Assembly: GCA_965237775.1 (NCBI GenBank)
Contig: OZ250155.1
Coordinates: forward strand, 3,906,001 to 3,970,000
Source of the DNA: CATOSP01 sp965237775
Lineage (GTDB): Bacteria; Chloroflexota; Dehalococcoidia; Lucifugimonadales; UBA3495
Reading direction: 5' to 3'
DNA length: 64,000 bases
Part shown: positions 1 through 8,674 of the stretch, one piece after another
Numbering within the stretch: position 1 is the first letter of the stretch
How the letters are laid out: each line of letters starts with the position of its first letter
The notes under the pieces: model-generated
Seen by the model: only the letters and a program-made list of their open reading frames with translations
What the model was told of the DNA's origin: nothing
Databases searched by the model: none
Made by a program: the position numbers and the translations under genes

Positions 1-129
1 GCTGCATACGACTCCCACTACCTCGCCCTAGCCGAGCTCCTCGATTGCGCGTTTTGGACTGCCGACCGGCACTTCTACCAGGCCGCAAACGCGGCATTCC
101 CTCGAGTCAGGTGGATTGGCGAAGTCTAA
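1..129 (+). CDS. PIN-domain ribonuclease toxin (VapC-like), C-terminal end only
   Basis: The window opens inside an ORF in frame 1 that ends in TAA at 127-129. The visible 42 residues contain YDSHYLALAELL followed by FWTADRHFY. This is the C-terminal signature of PIN-domain proteins (Y-D-x-x-Y-L-A-L-A, then T-A-D-R with the last acidic metal ligand). Such proteins are usually Mg-dependent RNases, most often VapC toxins co-transcribed with an antitoxin that would lie just upstream, outside the window. The start and the antitoxin cannot be seen, so the toxin role is inferred from the fragment only. Confidence 0.7.
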   Translation, partial: AAYDSHYLALAELLDCAFWTADRHFYQAANAAFPRVRWIGEV

Positions 130-162
130 CCTTCTTTACGCACCGGCCCGATCATGGACTCT

Positions 163-1587
163 TCAGGGGGCGCTGACCAACCGCAGCAATTTGTCGTCGC
201 CCGGTTTCGGACTTCCACGCCCGTCCCGGTTGCTGGTGGTGAAGTAGAGGTGGCCGTCCGGCGACATTCCAACGGCGCGCAACCGGCCAAACTCCCCGTG
301 GAATAACCTCTCATGGAACTCCACGGTACGGTAGTCCGGTCCCGCCAGCGCTACCCTGTGCAAGTGGCTGGCACGCAGCGCCGCGAAGAAGAAGTTGCCA
401 TTCCACTCCCTGGGCAGGGAGTCGCCCGTATAGAATGCCCCTCCCGACAGGGCAAGCGTTGGCGTGAAGGAGAGAACCGGGTCCACGTACTGCGAGTCTC
501 CCCCAGTTCCCAACGTCCGGGGCCAACCGTAGTTGCCCCCGGACTCCAGAATGTTGATCTCGTCATCACTTCTGGGGCCATGTTCGGTAATGAATAGCTC
601 TCCGGTCCGCGGATGCCAGTCAAGACCTTGAGGGTTGCGGTGCCCGTAGGTGTACACAGGGCTTCCAGGGAAGGGATTGTCTTCGGGTATGCCGCCGTCG
701 GGGTTTAAGCGCAAGACCTTCCCGGAGAGCGAACCCAGGTCTTGCGCGTTGTCCGCCTCCTGGGCATCGCCCATAGTCACGTACAGCTTGCCATCGGGTC
801 CAAACCCCAGGCCGCAGCCATCATGGTTTCTTGCTCCGGGTATGCCGTCCAATACGGTCCGATGGTCAACGCCCTCCCCTCCCACGTCGGTGAGCCTGGC
901 CACCCTGTTGACTAACCGGCGTCCGTCCCGGTAGGTATAACAAACGAAAACGTGACCGTTTCCTTCAAATTCCGGGTGCAGGGCTATCCCCATCAAGCCC
1001 GATTCCGAGACGCTGGCAACATCCAGAGTGGCGAAGGGAATGGCTAAGAGCGCCCCATCCTTTACGACCTGGATGCGTCCCGCCCTCTCGGTTATGAGAA
1101 TACGTTCGTCAGGAGTGAACGCCATCCCCCAGGGCACGTCCAGGCCCTCAACCACAACTTCAGCCTTGACGGTGTCGGGGCGTTTTTCGGGAGACTGGGT
1201 AACTCCTGGAGACTTCTGTGTTCCAGCCGTGCCCAGGCTCTGAGGTGTCACCAAGGGTTTCGGGGTAACTAGTGTCCGAGGGGTCTGCAGGACCTGTGGG
1301 GTGACAAGTCCTCGCTGGGTCGCCAGACCGCCAGATGGTCCTAGACCTTGACCCGTTCCCAGGGGCTGCGGCGTCACCAAGCCCCCGGTACGCGGACTCA
1401 GAGACTCCGGCGCAGTGGACCGGTCTGGCCATTCGACTCCGAGATCATCAGAAGCGCACGCCATGAGCGCGATACCCACGCAGAGCAACCACAATAACCC
1501 AACTCTCCCCAGCATGATGCGCCCAAATCCACTGATTGATCCCCGGCGCTGTTCGAATGCCACCAATCCTTCCATCGATGTTGCCAA
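163..1587 (-). CDS. PQQ-dependent sugar dehydrogenase-like lipoprotein (glucose/sorbosone dehydrogenase family)
   Basis: The 474-residue protein has a hydrophobic N-terminus ending in the lipobox L-M-A-C (Cys44), so it is probably a membrane-anchored exported lipoprotein. Residues about 55-125 form a Thr-Pro-Gln/Leu-rich linker with repeated LVTPQ/LVTPK units. The rest is a six-bladed soluble-glucose-dehydrogenase-type propeller, with GLMGIALHPEF, the RNHDGC motif holding the probable catalytic His, GHRNPQGL, EHGPRSDDEINI and GGNYGWP near the Ca/PQQ site. Family members oxidise aldose sugars with PQQ. The TTG at 1587 is preceded by GGAG, but the ATG at 1515 would give a more usual signal peptide. 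It is divergent from the asparaginase gene. The substrate cannot be told. Confidence 0.85.
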   Translation of the reverse strand: MATSMEGLVAFEQRRGSISGFGRIMLGRVGLLWLLCVGIALMACASDDLGVEWPDRSTAPESLSPRTGGLVTPQPLGTGQGLGPSGGLATQRGLVTPQVLQTPRTLVTPKPLVTPQSLGTAGTQKSPGVTQSPEKRPDTVKAEVVVEGLDVPWGMAFTPDERILITERAGRIQVVKDGALLAIPFATLDVASVSESGLMGIALHPEFEGNGHVFVCYTYRDGRRLVNRVARLTDVGGEGVDHRTVLDGIPGARNHDGCGLGFGPDGKLYVTMGDAQEADNAQDLGSLSGKVLRLNPDGGIPEDNPFPGSPVYTYGHRNPQGLDWHPRTGELFITEHGPRSDDEINILESGGNYGWPRTLGTGGDSQYVDPVLSFTPTLALSGGAFYTGDSLPREWNGNFFFAALRASHLHRVALAGPDYRTVEFHERLFHGEFGRLRAVGMSPDGHLYFTTSNRDGRGSPKPGDDKLLRLVSAP

Positions 1588-1792
1588 ATTTCTCCGCCTG
1601 AGTGTTACCGATGTACCAGGTTTACGCCCGTACTTCCCCTCTAACCGATCTAACCCAGGAGAAATAGACCGAGACCCAATCCAAAATATGTTGCCGCATA
1701 TACGAGATGGCCATGAGACGATTAAAATATGCCCTAAATTCAGACGGCGACCCTCGCTCGCCCACCCGGCAACTCATTTGAGGAGATTTCAC

Positions 1793-2803
1793 ATGACCAC
1801 CGACACCAAACCCAGGGTATACGTCATCGGCACCGGAGGGAGTATATCCTTTGTCGGCTCCCACCGGACCGACTATATCAACTACAGCTACGCCAACAAA
1901 CACCTTACCATCCAGGAGCTATTGGACCGGGTCCCAGAGGTCAACGACTTCGCCGAAGTCCGCTCGGAGCAGTACATGAACGTGGGCAGCACCGAGGTCG
2001 GCCCGGCCCATTGGCTGGGACTGGTGAAGCGGATCAACCAGGTGTTTCGAGAAGACCCCGACGCCGCCGGGGTGGCGATCACCCACGGCACCGCCACCAT
2101 GGAGGAGACCGCCTATTTCCTCAACCTCACAGTCAAAAGCCACAAGCCGGTGGTGGTCACCGGGGCGATGCGCCCTCCAACGGGACTGGCCACCGACGCC
2201 GACATCAACCTGATCGACTGTGTCCGGGTCGCCGCCGCGTCCCAGTCGGCGGGCAGGGGCGTCCTGACTGTGCTGAATAACGAGATTCAGGCCGCCAGGG
2301 ACGTCATCAAGACCAACAGCTACCGGCTGGAGACCTTCCGCTCCAACGAGTTGGGTCTGCTGGGCTATGCCGACTCGGATGAGGAAACGGTCTTCTACCG
2401 CAACCCCACCAGGGCCCATACCCTGGACTCCGAATTCGACGTGGAGAACGTATCCCAGCTTCCCCGCGTGGACATAGCTTACTCCTACGCCGGGGCCGAC
2501 GGCCTGCTGGTCAGGGCGCTTGCCGACGCTGGGGTGGACGGAATAGTGTCTGGCGGACTCGGCAGCGGGGGGTCTCCCTCCGGTTTCTCCGACGCCTTGA
2601 AAGAAGCGCAGGCGCGGGGTATCCCCGTGGTGATCTCCACTCAGACGGGTAATGGCAGGGTGGTCCGTACTAGAAGGACCAACGAAGACGGCTTCATCGT
2701 GGCCGACAACCTGCAACCCAAGAAGGCCCGGGTATTGCTTATGCTGGCCCTGACCAAGACCAAAGACCCCGATGAAATACAGCGAATGATGCTCACCTAC
2801 TAG
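1793..2803 (+). CDS. L-asparaginase-like amidohydrolase with altered active-site residues
   Basis: This 336-residue cytoplasmic protein has no signal peptide and belongs to the bacterial asparaginase/glutaminase family (asparagine to aspartate plus ammonia). ATG 1793 is chosen because GAGGAG lies 7-12 nt upstream; the open frame extends further 5' without family similarity. Motifs are GTGGSIS (13-19), GST (65-67), HGTATMEETA (98-107), TGAMRPP (123-129) and the K173 region DVIKTNSY. By eye alignment to E. coli AnsB, the nucleophile Thr12 is Ser17, Gln59 is Thr67 and the substrate-binding Asp90 is Ala101, while Thr89 and Lys162 are kept. The family is clear, but the substrate may not be asparagine. 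A terminator hairpin follows. Confidence 0.85.
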   Translation: MTTDTKPRVYVIGTGGSISFVGSHRTDYINYSYANKHLTIQELLDRVPEVNDFAEVRSEQYMNVGSTEVGPAHWLGLVKRINQVFREDPDAAGVAITHGTATMEETAYFLNLTVKSHKPVVVTGAMRPPTGLATDADINLIDCVRVAAASQSAGRGVLTVLNNEIQAARDVIKTNSYRLETFRSNELGLLGYADSDEETVFYRNPTRAHTLDSEFDVENVSQLPRVDIAYSYAGADGLLVRALADAGVDGIVSGGLGSGGSPSGFSDALKEAQARGIPVVISTQTGNGRVVRTRRTNEDGFIVADNLQPKKARVLLMLALTKTKDPDEIQRMMLTY

Positions 2804-2849
2804 GCGCGAAGGCCCCCGGTTACCGGGCCGGAGTGTGATTTTCGCTCGC

Positions 2850-2875
2850 CCTTCGACTGGGCTCAGGGTGAGCGG
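2850..2875. repeat. Dispersed intergenic repeat (CCTTCGACT...GAGCGG type)
   Basis: A 26-bp segment begins CCTTCGACT and ends CTCAGGGTGAGCGG. The reverse complement of 39807-39842 has the same ends with a 10-bp longer middle. Both copies lie between genes, so they appear to be members of one extragenic repeat family. Confidence 0.5.
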
Positions 2876-2912
2876 TCTAGGGGAAGATGACGCACGATCT
2901 CGCAAATAACTA

Positions 2913-2941
2913 CGGCCCCTGCCGCATCGAGGCAGGGGCCG
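2913..2941. terminator. Bidirectional hairpin terminator between convergent genes
   Basis: A perfect 11-bp stem (CGGCCCCTGCC / GGCAGGGGCCG) with a 7-nt loop is followed by an A/T-rich run on both sides. It sits between the stops of the asparaginase (plus) and CoA-transferase (minus) genes and could serve both. Confidence 0.75.
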
Positions 2942-2972
2942 ATTTAATTGACCAGGTAGCTATCTACCAGGA

Positions 2973-4187
2973 CTAGCCGGGGACTTCATCGTAGGAGTGG
3001 TTGGTGCTGATGACGTTCTCTTCGTATAGCTCGGCTATTGCATCATCCGAGTAGCCAAGGATTCCCGACAGGACGTCCTCGTTATGTTCACCCACCTGGG
3101 GTGTGGAACCGACGGTCACCGGGGTCCGGCTGAAATGCCAGAAGTCTCCCGAGACGGCAATTGAGCCGGCGAGGAAGTCCGGTACTTCCACCATCGCCCC
3201 CCGCTCCCAGGGGTGGGGGTCTTCCGCAGCCTGGGGGATGGTATTGACCGGAGCCGCCACCACGTCATGCCGCCGGAAGTGGTCGATGGCCTCGGTAGTG
3301 GACATCTCAGCGAGAATTTCGTCGATGCGGTCGTTCACGATGTCCCGGTTCTTGGCGCGTTCTTCGCGGGTTGTAAACCTTGGGTCTTCCAACCACTCGG
3401 GCTTGGCCAGGGCGTTGCAGACCCGGTGCCAGTGGTGCTGGTCGCCAGCCGAGAGCAGGACCCAGCCGTCTTTGCACGGGTAGGTGCCGCCCGGAGGAGC
3501 TCCGCGCTCACCTCGGCGGGGCGGATTCTTCGTGCCGTGGTAGGCCGTAATGGGAATCTCGGTAAGGCTGTAGCCGGTGTCGGCCAGGCAGACGTCAATG
3601 GTCTGGCCCTCGCCTGAAACTTCCCGTTCGTGCAGCGCGGACAGGGTGCCGATAGCCGCATGGAGGGCCGTGATACGGTCAATGATGGGGACACCGGTGC
3701 GGATTGGAGGCATTCCTTCCTCGCCCGTCACCATGGTGATACCGGACATGGTTTGGCCGATGGGATCGTATCCGATGTTCTCACGGTAGGGCCCAAACTG
3801 GCCGAACGCGGAGACGTTGACCATGATGATCCGGGGATTCAGCTCTTTGAGCACATCGTAGCCGAAGCCCATCGTGTCTATGGTGCCAGGCCGGAAGTTC
3901 TGCACCAGGACATCGGAAACTTTAACCAGGTCGCGCAGGACATCTTTGCCCTTGTCCTTCCGCAGGTCCATGCTCAGGCTCTTCTTGCCAGAGTTGTACT
4001 GGACCCAGTAAGAGCTCTGCTTCCGGACATAGGGGCCGTGGTACCGGGTCTCCTCGCCCCCGAGACGTTCGACCTTGATAACCTCCGCGCCCATCCGGGC
4101 CAACACCTGGGCGCACCTGGGACCTGCCTGGTGCCTGCCCAGGTCAAGTACTCGCACGTTTTCCAATGGATGATTGAGGCCTGCCAT
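2973..4187 (-). CDS. Class III CoA-transferase (CaiB/BaiF family)
   Basis: The protein has 404 residues, the usual family length, when started at ATG 4187, which has a GGGGG run about 10 nt upstream; in-frame starts at 4220 and 4247 add only a basic extension. The N-terminus LENVRVLDLGRHQAGPRCAQ and the VQNFRPGTIDTMG and MSGITMVTG segments are typical. The catalytic Asp, which forms the aspartyl-CoA thioester in family III enzymes, is expected in VPIIDRITALHAA (Asp170). These enzymes move CoA between carboxylic acids, for example oxalate, carnitine or bile-acid derivatives. The partner acid is unknown. IS copy 1 is inserted 75 bp upstream of the start and may have separated the gene from its promoter. 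Confidence 0.9.
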   Translation of the reverse strand: MAGLNHPLENVRVLDLGRHQAGPRCAQVLARMGAEVIKVERLGGEETRYHGPYVRKQSSYWVQYNSGKKSLSMDLRKDKGKDVLRDLVKVSDVLVQNFRPGTIDTMGFGYDVLKELNPRIIMVNVSAFGQFGPYRENIGYDPIGQTMSGITMVTGEEGMPPIRTGVPIIDRITALHAAIGTLSALHEREVSGEGQTIDVCLADTGYSLTEIPITAYHGTKNPPRRGERGAPPGGTYPCKDGWVLLSAGDQHHWHRVCNALAKPEWLEDPRFTTREERAKNRDIVNDRIDEILAEMSTTEAIDHFRRHDVVAAPVNTIPQAAEDPHPWERGAMVEVPDFLAGSIAVSGDFWHFSRTPVTVGSTPQVGEHNEDVLSGILGYSDDAIAELYEENVISTNHSYDEVPG

Positions 4188-4254
4188 AGCTATGGACCCC
4201 CTTCGCTTTTGTGGGGCCATTTTACGACCGGGCCGGGTAAAGGGCAAGTCAATT

Positions 4255-4262
4255 CGGGAGTG
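4255..4262. repeat. 8-bp target-site duplication, left of IS copy 1
   Basis: CGGGAGTG at 4255-4262 is repeated exactly at 5695-5702 on the other side of the element. Eight bp is the known duplication length of the IS66 family. Confidence 0.9.
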
Positions 4263-5694
4263 GTAACTGTTCAGAGTTGAGGGGATGGATTAGTTAAAAC
4301 TTGCTTGGGAAGTTCGGTGCGTCGGGTCGTCGGTTATGTTAAATCAGGAGGATGGAGAACAAGGTAGACCTGAGGACGGCCAGCCGGGAGGCGCTGTTGG
4401 CGGTGATTGCGCGGCAGCAGGCGGTCATCGACGAGTTGCAGCGGCGGATAGCGGCGTTGGAAGGGGGTCTCAAGGGCAAAGGGCGGCCCGGAATGCCGGG
4501 CAACAAACCGGGTGCAAAGTCAGAGCCGGCCGAGAAGAAGGAGCCAAGAAAGCCCCGGCCCCACGGCTTTAGCCGTCGGCGCACGGTGGCGGCTCACCAG
4601 GTGGAACATGTCTTGGACTCCTGTCCGGAGTGTGGCACCGGGTTGGTTGGGGGTTGGCCGCAGCGGACTCGGGAAGTCATCGATATCCCAGTGGCTCCGG
4701 TGGAGGTCACGGAGCACGTTTTCGTGACCCGGGTCTGCCCAGTATGTGAACGGCGCCGGACCCCCAAGACGGACTTGGGCGGTGGGGTAATCGGTCGGGG
4801 ACGGTTGGGAGCCAACTTGGTCTCATTGATCGCTGGCCTGCGGGAAGAGGGCCGGTTGCCCCTTCGGACCATCCAATGGTATCTGGAGACCGTCCACCAG
4901 TTGCGCTTGAGCGTTGGGGGAATCACCCAGGTCCTCCACGGCGTGGCCCGGCAAGCCCAACCGGCGGTGGCCGAGGTGCTGGAACTAGTCCGGACCAGCC
5001 AGGTGGTGCACGCCGACGAGACCGGCTGGCGCCAGGAGGGGGCCAATGGCTATGTCTGGACCTTCTCCACTCCCACTGAGCGGTACTTCCTGCGCCGAGG
5101 CCGGAATAAGGAGGTGGTGGACGAGGCGCTGGGGGAGTCCTTCAGCGGGGTGTTGGTCAGCGATTTCTACGCTGCCTATAACCACTACCCTGGCCTGAAG
5201 CAGCGGTGTTGGGCTCATCTGCTCCGGGACATCCATGACCTGAAGGCCCTCTACCCAGCAGACGCCAAGCTGGCCGGATGGGCGGCGGCAGTGCATGACC
5301 TCTACGCCCAGGCCAAGCGGTTCTCCCATCCTCAGGCAAGGAAACGCCGTCAGGCCCAACTGGAGTTGGAGCGGAAATTGTTGGCCTGCTGCCGACCCTT
5401 CCTTGATGACCCAGGGGCAGTCCAGGCCAAGCTCTGCCGGCGCATCCAGCGCTTCATCAAGGAGTTGTTCGTATTCGTAGCCGAACCGGCCGTCCCCTCG
5501 GAGAACAACGCCGCCGAGAGGAGCCTTCGTCACCTGGTGACCAGCCGCAAGATCAGCGGCGGCACCCGCTCAACCCAGGGCACCAACACCAAGATGGCTC
5601 TCGCTTCCCTCTTCGGTACCTGGCGCGCCCGAGGATTGAATCCCCTCACCGCATGCCGCCAGTTGCTCACTTCCCCTCAACTCTGAACACTTAC
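4263..5694 (+). mobile_element. IS66-family insertion sequence, copy 1 (single-ORF type)
   Basis: This 1432-bp element has 22-bp terminal inverted repeats (4263-4284 and 5673-5694) that differ at one position: the left begins GTAACTGTTCAGAG and the right, reversed, GTAAGTGTTCAGAG. It is flanked by the direct repeat CGGGAGTG. It carries one transposase gene and no tnpA/tnpB accessory genes, as in the ISBst12-like part of IS66. By eye it matches copy 2 (8675-10106) except for one base (4732 G versus 9144 A, silent). Confidence 0.95.
4352..5686 (+). CDS. IS66-family transposase (TnpC type), copy 1
   Basis: This 444-residue DDE transposase starts with a leucine-rich coiled coil (5-40) and a basic stretch. 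A probable zinc-binding module follows (C91-x2-C94 and C129-x2-C132), then the catalytic core with Asp222 in HADETGW, Asp271 in SDFYAAY and Glu384 in SENNAAERSLR. The gene is intact with no frameshift, so the element is probably active or recently so. AGGAGG directly abuts the ATG at 4352, an unusually short spacing; no better start is visible. It fills nearly the whole element and stops 8 bp before the right end. Confidence 0.95.
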   Translation: MENKVDLRTASREALLAVIARQQAVIDELQRRIAALEGGLKGKGRPGMPGNKPGAKSEPAEKKEPRKPRPHGFSRRRTVAAHQVEHVLDSCPECGTGLVGGWPQRTREVIDIPVAPVEVTEHVFVTRVCPVCERRRTPKTDLGGGVIGRGRLGANLVSLIAGLREEGRLPLRTIQWYLETVHQLRLSVGGITQVLHGVARQAQPAVAEVLELVRTSQVVHADETGWRQEGANGYVWTFSTPTERYFLRRGRNKEVVDEALGESFSGVLVSDFYAAYNHYPGLKQRCWAHLLRDIHDLKALYPADAKLAGWAAAVHDLYAQAKRFSHPQARKRRQAQLELERKLLACCRPFLDDPGAVQAKLCRRIQRFIKELFVFVAEPAVPSENNAAERSLRHLVTSRKISGGTRSTQGTNTKMALASLFGTWRARGLNPLTACRQLLTSPQL

Positions 5695-5702
5695 CGGGAG
5701 TG
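5695..5702. repeat. 8-bp target-site duplication, right of IS copy 1
   Basis: CGGGAGTG matches 4255-4262 exactly. Confidence 0.9.
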
Positions 5703-5785
5703 GCCGGTTTCCAGTGGCCGGTTTCCAGTGGTTAGTGATTAGTGGCGGCAGTCGGGGCCACTGACCACAAATTGCTAACCACTGG
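5702..5785. repeat. Intergenic repeat: two 14-bp direct repeats and an 11-bp inverted repeat
   Basis: GGCCGGTTTCCAGT occurs twice in tandem (5702-5715, 5716-5729). CCAGTGGTTAG at 5725-5735 pairs with CTAACCACTGG at 5775-5785 across about 39 nt. It lies between IS copy 1 and the histidine kinase and looks like a small extragenic palindromic element. Confidence 0.6.
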
Positions 5786-5833
5786 CCACCGGCATCAATT
5801 CCGCCGTTTCAGCCATACACCGTCCGTGGGTAG

Positions 5834-5839
5834 TATAAT
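5834..5839 (+). promoter_or_regulatory. Possible -10 box for the histidine kinase operon
   Basis: A perfect TATAAT lies about 100 nt upstream of the kinase start. No good -35 hexamer is seen 17 nt upstream, so support is weak. Confidence 0.35.
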
Positions 5840-5938
5840 GTGTGGACTTTCCGAGGATGCACTCTCAAGATACCCGTCAGATACCCGTAAACCCTAGCGC
5901 TCCTCTCCGGAAGATAGGTCCTGAAGAGCAGTTAAGAA

Positions 5939-7642
5939 GTGCAAGAGCAACAGCATATCCCCGCCGAGATTCTAGACGAGCTTACCGCGCTCCGGGAGCG
6001 CGTTGCGGAGCTTGAATCGTCTGAAGCCGACCGCCGCAAGGAATGGATGGAGCTTCAACTCAGCGAGGAACATTACAGAGTTGCGGTAGATAACGTTGCC
6101 GAAGCCATTGTCGTAAACGTCGGCACCAGCCGCGTTTTCGCCAACAAGGCCTTCCTTAGATTGCACGGCATAGACGACATTTCCCAGGCGGAGGGTCTTG
6201 GCCTGGACCATTTTATCCTCCCCGAAGACCGTCCTCTGGTAAGTGAGTGGATCCTGGCCAGGCAACGGGGCGATCCCGCTCCAGGAGTCTACGAATACCG
6301 AATTTTGCGTCCCGATGGGGAGATGCGCACGGTGGAGACTTCCGCCGTACCCATCCGGTTCGACGGCCAACCGGCCACACTCACCGTCCAGCGGGACATG
6401 ACCGCCCGCAAGCTGGCGGAGCAGGACCTGCTCCGGCGCTCCCAGGAGATGGCCACTCTCTTCTCAGTGGCTAACATTCTGGCCCAGACGGAGCACTTCG
6501 AGGAAAAGGTCGCCCATGTGCTGGAGACACTGGCCCAGATATCTCAGGCAGATTCGGTTACCCTTCGCGTGCCCGACGATAACGAACTTGGACTCAAGGC
6601 AGTCGCCGCCGCGGGACCCGCTGTCCAAGACTCGCCAACGGGCGTGCTCTCCTATACGGATAGCGTCTCCGGCACCGCCTATCAACACGGGGAGCCAGTC
6701 ATCGTCAACGACTACACCGCACATCCACTTGCGTCGCCGCTGGGCATTAACCGTGGGGTAAAGTCCCTGGCCGCGCTGCCGGTGAAGAACGCCGGACAGA
6801 CCATCGGCCTTGTGATCATCTATTCCCGGGTCCCCAACTTCTTCACCCAGGAACGTATACGGTTCCTTACCACGGTGGTCGGCGGGCTGGGAACGCTGCT
6901 GGACAACGCCAGGCTTTATGAAGAACTGGAGTACAGGGCGGAAGAATTGGCGCGTTCCAATGCGGAGCTGGAACAGTTCGCCTACGTAGCCTCCCACGAC
7001 CTGCAGGAGCCCCTCAGAATGGTTTCCAGCTACGTCCAAATCCTGGCCGAAGACTACAAGGGGCAACTGGACGACAATGCAGACCGGTTTATCGGCTACG
7101 CCGTAGACGGCGCGAACCGAATGAAAGGGCTCATAGACGGTCTTTTGGCCTTTTCGCGAGTGGGCACCCAGGGTGAACCCTTCGAGGCCACCGATTGCGA
7201 CCTCATATTGGAGCAGGTGATCAACGGCCTGGAAGAGACCATCGAAGACTCCGGGGCGTCCCTATCCCAGGAACGGCTGCCCACCGTAAATGCTGACCCA
7301 ATCCAACTGTCACAGGTCTTCCAAAATCTGATAAGCAACGCCCTGAAATTCAGCGGCGAAGGGTCTCCCAACGTTCATATCTCCGCTGAACAACGACCCG
7401 AAGACTGGGTGTTTTCGGTACAGGACAACGGCATTGGGATCGCGGAGAGGCACTACGAGCGGATCTTCAAAATGTTTCAGCGGCTGCACCACCGGTCGGA
7501 GTATGAGGGTAGCGGGATCGGGTTGGCCCTCTGCCACAAAATCGTCCAGCGTCACGGGGGACAGATATGGGTTAAGTCCAAGGTCGGTGAAGGCGCCACA
7601 TTCTATTTTTCCATCCCGAAGGCCGAGATGGAGGGGAGCTGA
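5939..7642 (+). CDS. PAS-GAF sensor histidine kinase (HisKA/HATPase)
   Basis: The 567-residue protein has no membrane segment and is a probable cytoplasmic sensor. In order it has a short coiled coil (5-40), a PAS domain (about 45-150), a GAF domain (about 170-325), a second helix, then HisKA with phospho-acceptor His353 in ASHDLQEP. The ATPase domain carries the N-box NLISNALKF (463-471), G1 DNGIGI (496-501) and G2 GSGIGLALCHKI (525-536). This layout resembles bacteriophytochrome-like kinases that work with single-domain Rcp1-type regulators, and one follows directly. No Cys/His chromophore site could be identified. The start is GTG 5939. The signal is unknown. Confidence 0.9.
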   Translation: MQEQQHIPAEILDELTALRERVAELESSEADRRKEWMELQLSEEHYRVAVDNVAEAIVVNVGTSRVFANKAFLRLHGIDDISQAEGLGLDHFILPEDRPLVSEWILARQRGDPAPGVYEYRILRPDGEMRTVETSAVPIRFDGQPATLTVQRDMTARKLAEQDLLRRSQEMATLFSVANILAQTEHFEEKVAHVLETLAQISQADSVTLRVPDDNELGLKAVAAAGPAVQDSPTGVLSYTDSVSGTAYQHGEPVIVNDYTAHPLASPLGINRGVKSLAALPVKNAGQTIGLVIIYSRVPNFFTQERIRFLTTVVGGLGTLLDNARLYEELEYRAEELARSNAELEQFAYVASHDLQEPLRMVSSYVQILAEDYKGQLDDNADRFIGYAVDGANRMKGLIDGLLAFSRVGTQGEPFEATDCDLILEQVINGLEETIEDSGASLSQERLPTVNADPIQLSQVFQNLISNALKFSGEGSPNVHISAEQRPEDWVFSVQDNGIGIAERHYERIFKMFQRLHHRSEYEGSGIGLALCHKIVQRHGGQIWVKSKVGEGATFYFSIPKAEMEGS

Positions 7643-7644
7643 AT

Positions 7645-8088
7645 ATGACACTGGGAACCAGTGACAGACCCCTTGAGATCTTGCTGGTAGAAGATAACCC
7701 GGGCGATGTCGAGTTGACCCGCAGGATTCTAAGCCGCGCCCAAGCGAGGCTGAATATCAGCGTCGTCGAGGACGGCGAGATAGCAATGTCCTACCTACGA
7801 AAGCAGGGCAGGCACTCCGACTCGCTCCGTCCCGACCTGATTATTTTGGACCTCAATATGCCCAAGAAGGACGGGTACGAGGTGTTGGGGGAGATGAACG
7901 CCGCGCCGGAACTTCGCGGCATTCCGGTGATGATCCTCACTTCAACCCAAGCCGAAAGGTCTCGGCTCTTTTCCTATGGCATCAACCCCACCACCGACCT
8001 GTGGGGCCTGTACCAAAAACCGCTGGAGCTCTCCCGGTTCGATTCCCTGGTGAGCCAGCTACTCGCATCTCCACCGGAGACCCAATAA
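7645..8088 (+). CDS. Single-domain response regulator (Rcp1-like receiver)
   Basis: This 147-residue protein is one CheY-like receiver domain with no output domain. The acidic pocket is in LLVEDNPGD (14-22), the phospho-acceptor is Asp69 in LIILDLNMPKKDG, the switch Thr is in MILTST and the conserved Lys is in LYQKPLEL. ATG 7645 lies two nucleotides after the kinase stop, so the pair is translationally coupled and is very probably a cognate phosphorelay. Rcp1-type regulators usually pass phosphate on or act by protein contact, so the output must lie elsewhere. Confidence 0.9.
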   Translation: MTLGTSDRPLEILLVEDNPGDVELTRRILSRAQARLNISVVEDGEIAMSYLRKQGRHSDSLRPDLIILDLNMPKKDGYEVLGEMNAAPELRGIPVMILTSTQAERSRLFSYGINPTTDLWGLYQKPLELSRFDSLVSQLLASPPETQ

Positions 8089-8663
8089 CCGAGGGCCCGG
8101 CAGGAGCCTCGATCACTTACGGAGACGCATTAGGGCTGGAAGAGCGGGCAGGTCTCTCACTACTGGTCTCCAGAAGGGTTATCCTGCGGGAGGTGGAGCG
8201 GCTGGCCCGTGAGATAAGCCGGGATTACCAGGGGCTGAATCCCTCGATTATCGGAGTGCTAACCGGATCGTTCATCTTCGTTGCGGACCTGGTCAGGGCT
8301 ATTGACATTCCGGTGACCTTGGACTTCATCGACGCTTCGAGCTACCGGGCCGCCTCCAGTACGGGAGAGGTGTCCGTGGAGCGGAATCCAAGCGCCGTGG
8401 TGAAGGACCGGCACGTGATTTTGGTGGAAGACATCGTCGACACGGGGAGCACGGCAGCGCAAATCATGGACTTGATTCGCCTGGGAAGTCCGGCTTCTCT
8501 GCGTCTGTGTACGTTACTGGACAAACCGTCGCGAAGGACTACCGAGGTTCCGATCGCCTACGTAGGGTTCAAAGTACCGGACAACTTCGTGGTGGGCTAC
8601 GGACTGGACCTGGACGAGAGCTTCCGAAACCTACCTGATCTCTACACTGTCGACGAATCTTGA
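8001..8663 (+). CDS. hpt: Hypoxanthine/guanine phosphoribosyltransferase
   Basis: This is a purine-salvage enzyme joining PRPP with hypoxanthine or guanine. The PRPP-binding loop is VILVEDIVDTGSTAA, preceded by the flexible-loop region SSYRAASS and followed by the base-contact region around YVGFKVPDNFVVGYGLD; the C-terminus LYTVDES is also typical. The body starts at about LLVSRRVILREVERL. The first ATG in frame (8001) overlaps the response regulator by 88 nt and adds about 50 residues unlike the family; a non-ATG start near 8136 (CTG) is possible, so the 5' end is uncertain. IS copy 2 inserted 11 bp after the stop. The link to the two-component pair may be only operonic. Confidence 0.85.
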   Translation: MGPVPKTAGALPVRFPGEPATRISTGDPITEGPAGASITYGDALGLEERAGLSLLVSRRVILREVERLAREISRDYQGLNPSIIGVLTGSFIFVADLVRAIDIPVTLDFIDASSYRAASSTGEVSVERNPSAVVKDRHVILVEDIVDTGSTAAQIMDLIRLGSPASLRLCTLLDKPSRRTTEVPIAYVGFKVPDNFVVGYGLDLDESFRNLPDLYTVDES

Positions 8664-8666
8664 TAT

Positions 8667-8674
8667 CAACCAGG
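8667..8674. repeat. 8-bp target-site duplication, left of IS copy 2
   Basis: CAACCAGG is repeated exactly at 10107-10114. Confidence 0.9.

Noticed and set aside
4336..4572. Small frame at the start of the IS66 element, a possible tnpA/tnpB
   Set aside because: It overlaps the transposase start in another frame, is Gly/Gln/Arg-rich and shows no IS66 accessory-protein similarity.
5703..8674. Composite transposon made by the two IS66 copies
   Set aside because: Each copy has its own matching 8-bp duplication, and the outermost flanks (CGGGAGTG and CAACCAGG) do not match, so the segment did not move as one unit.
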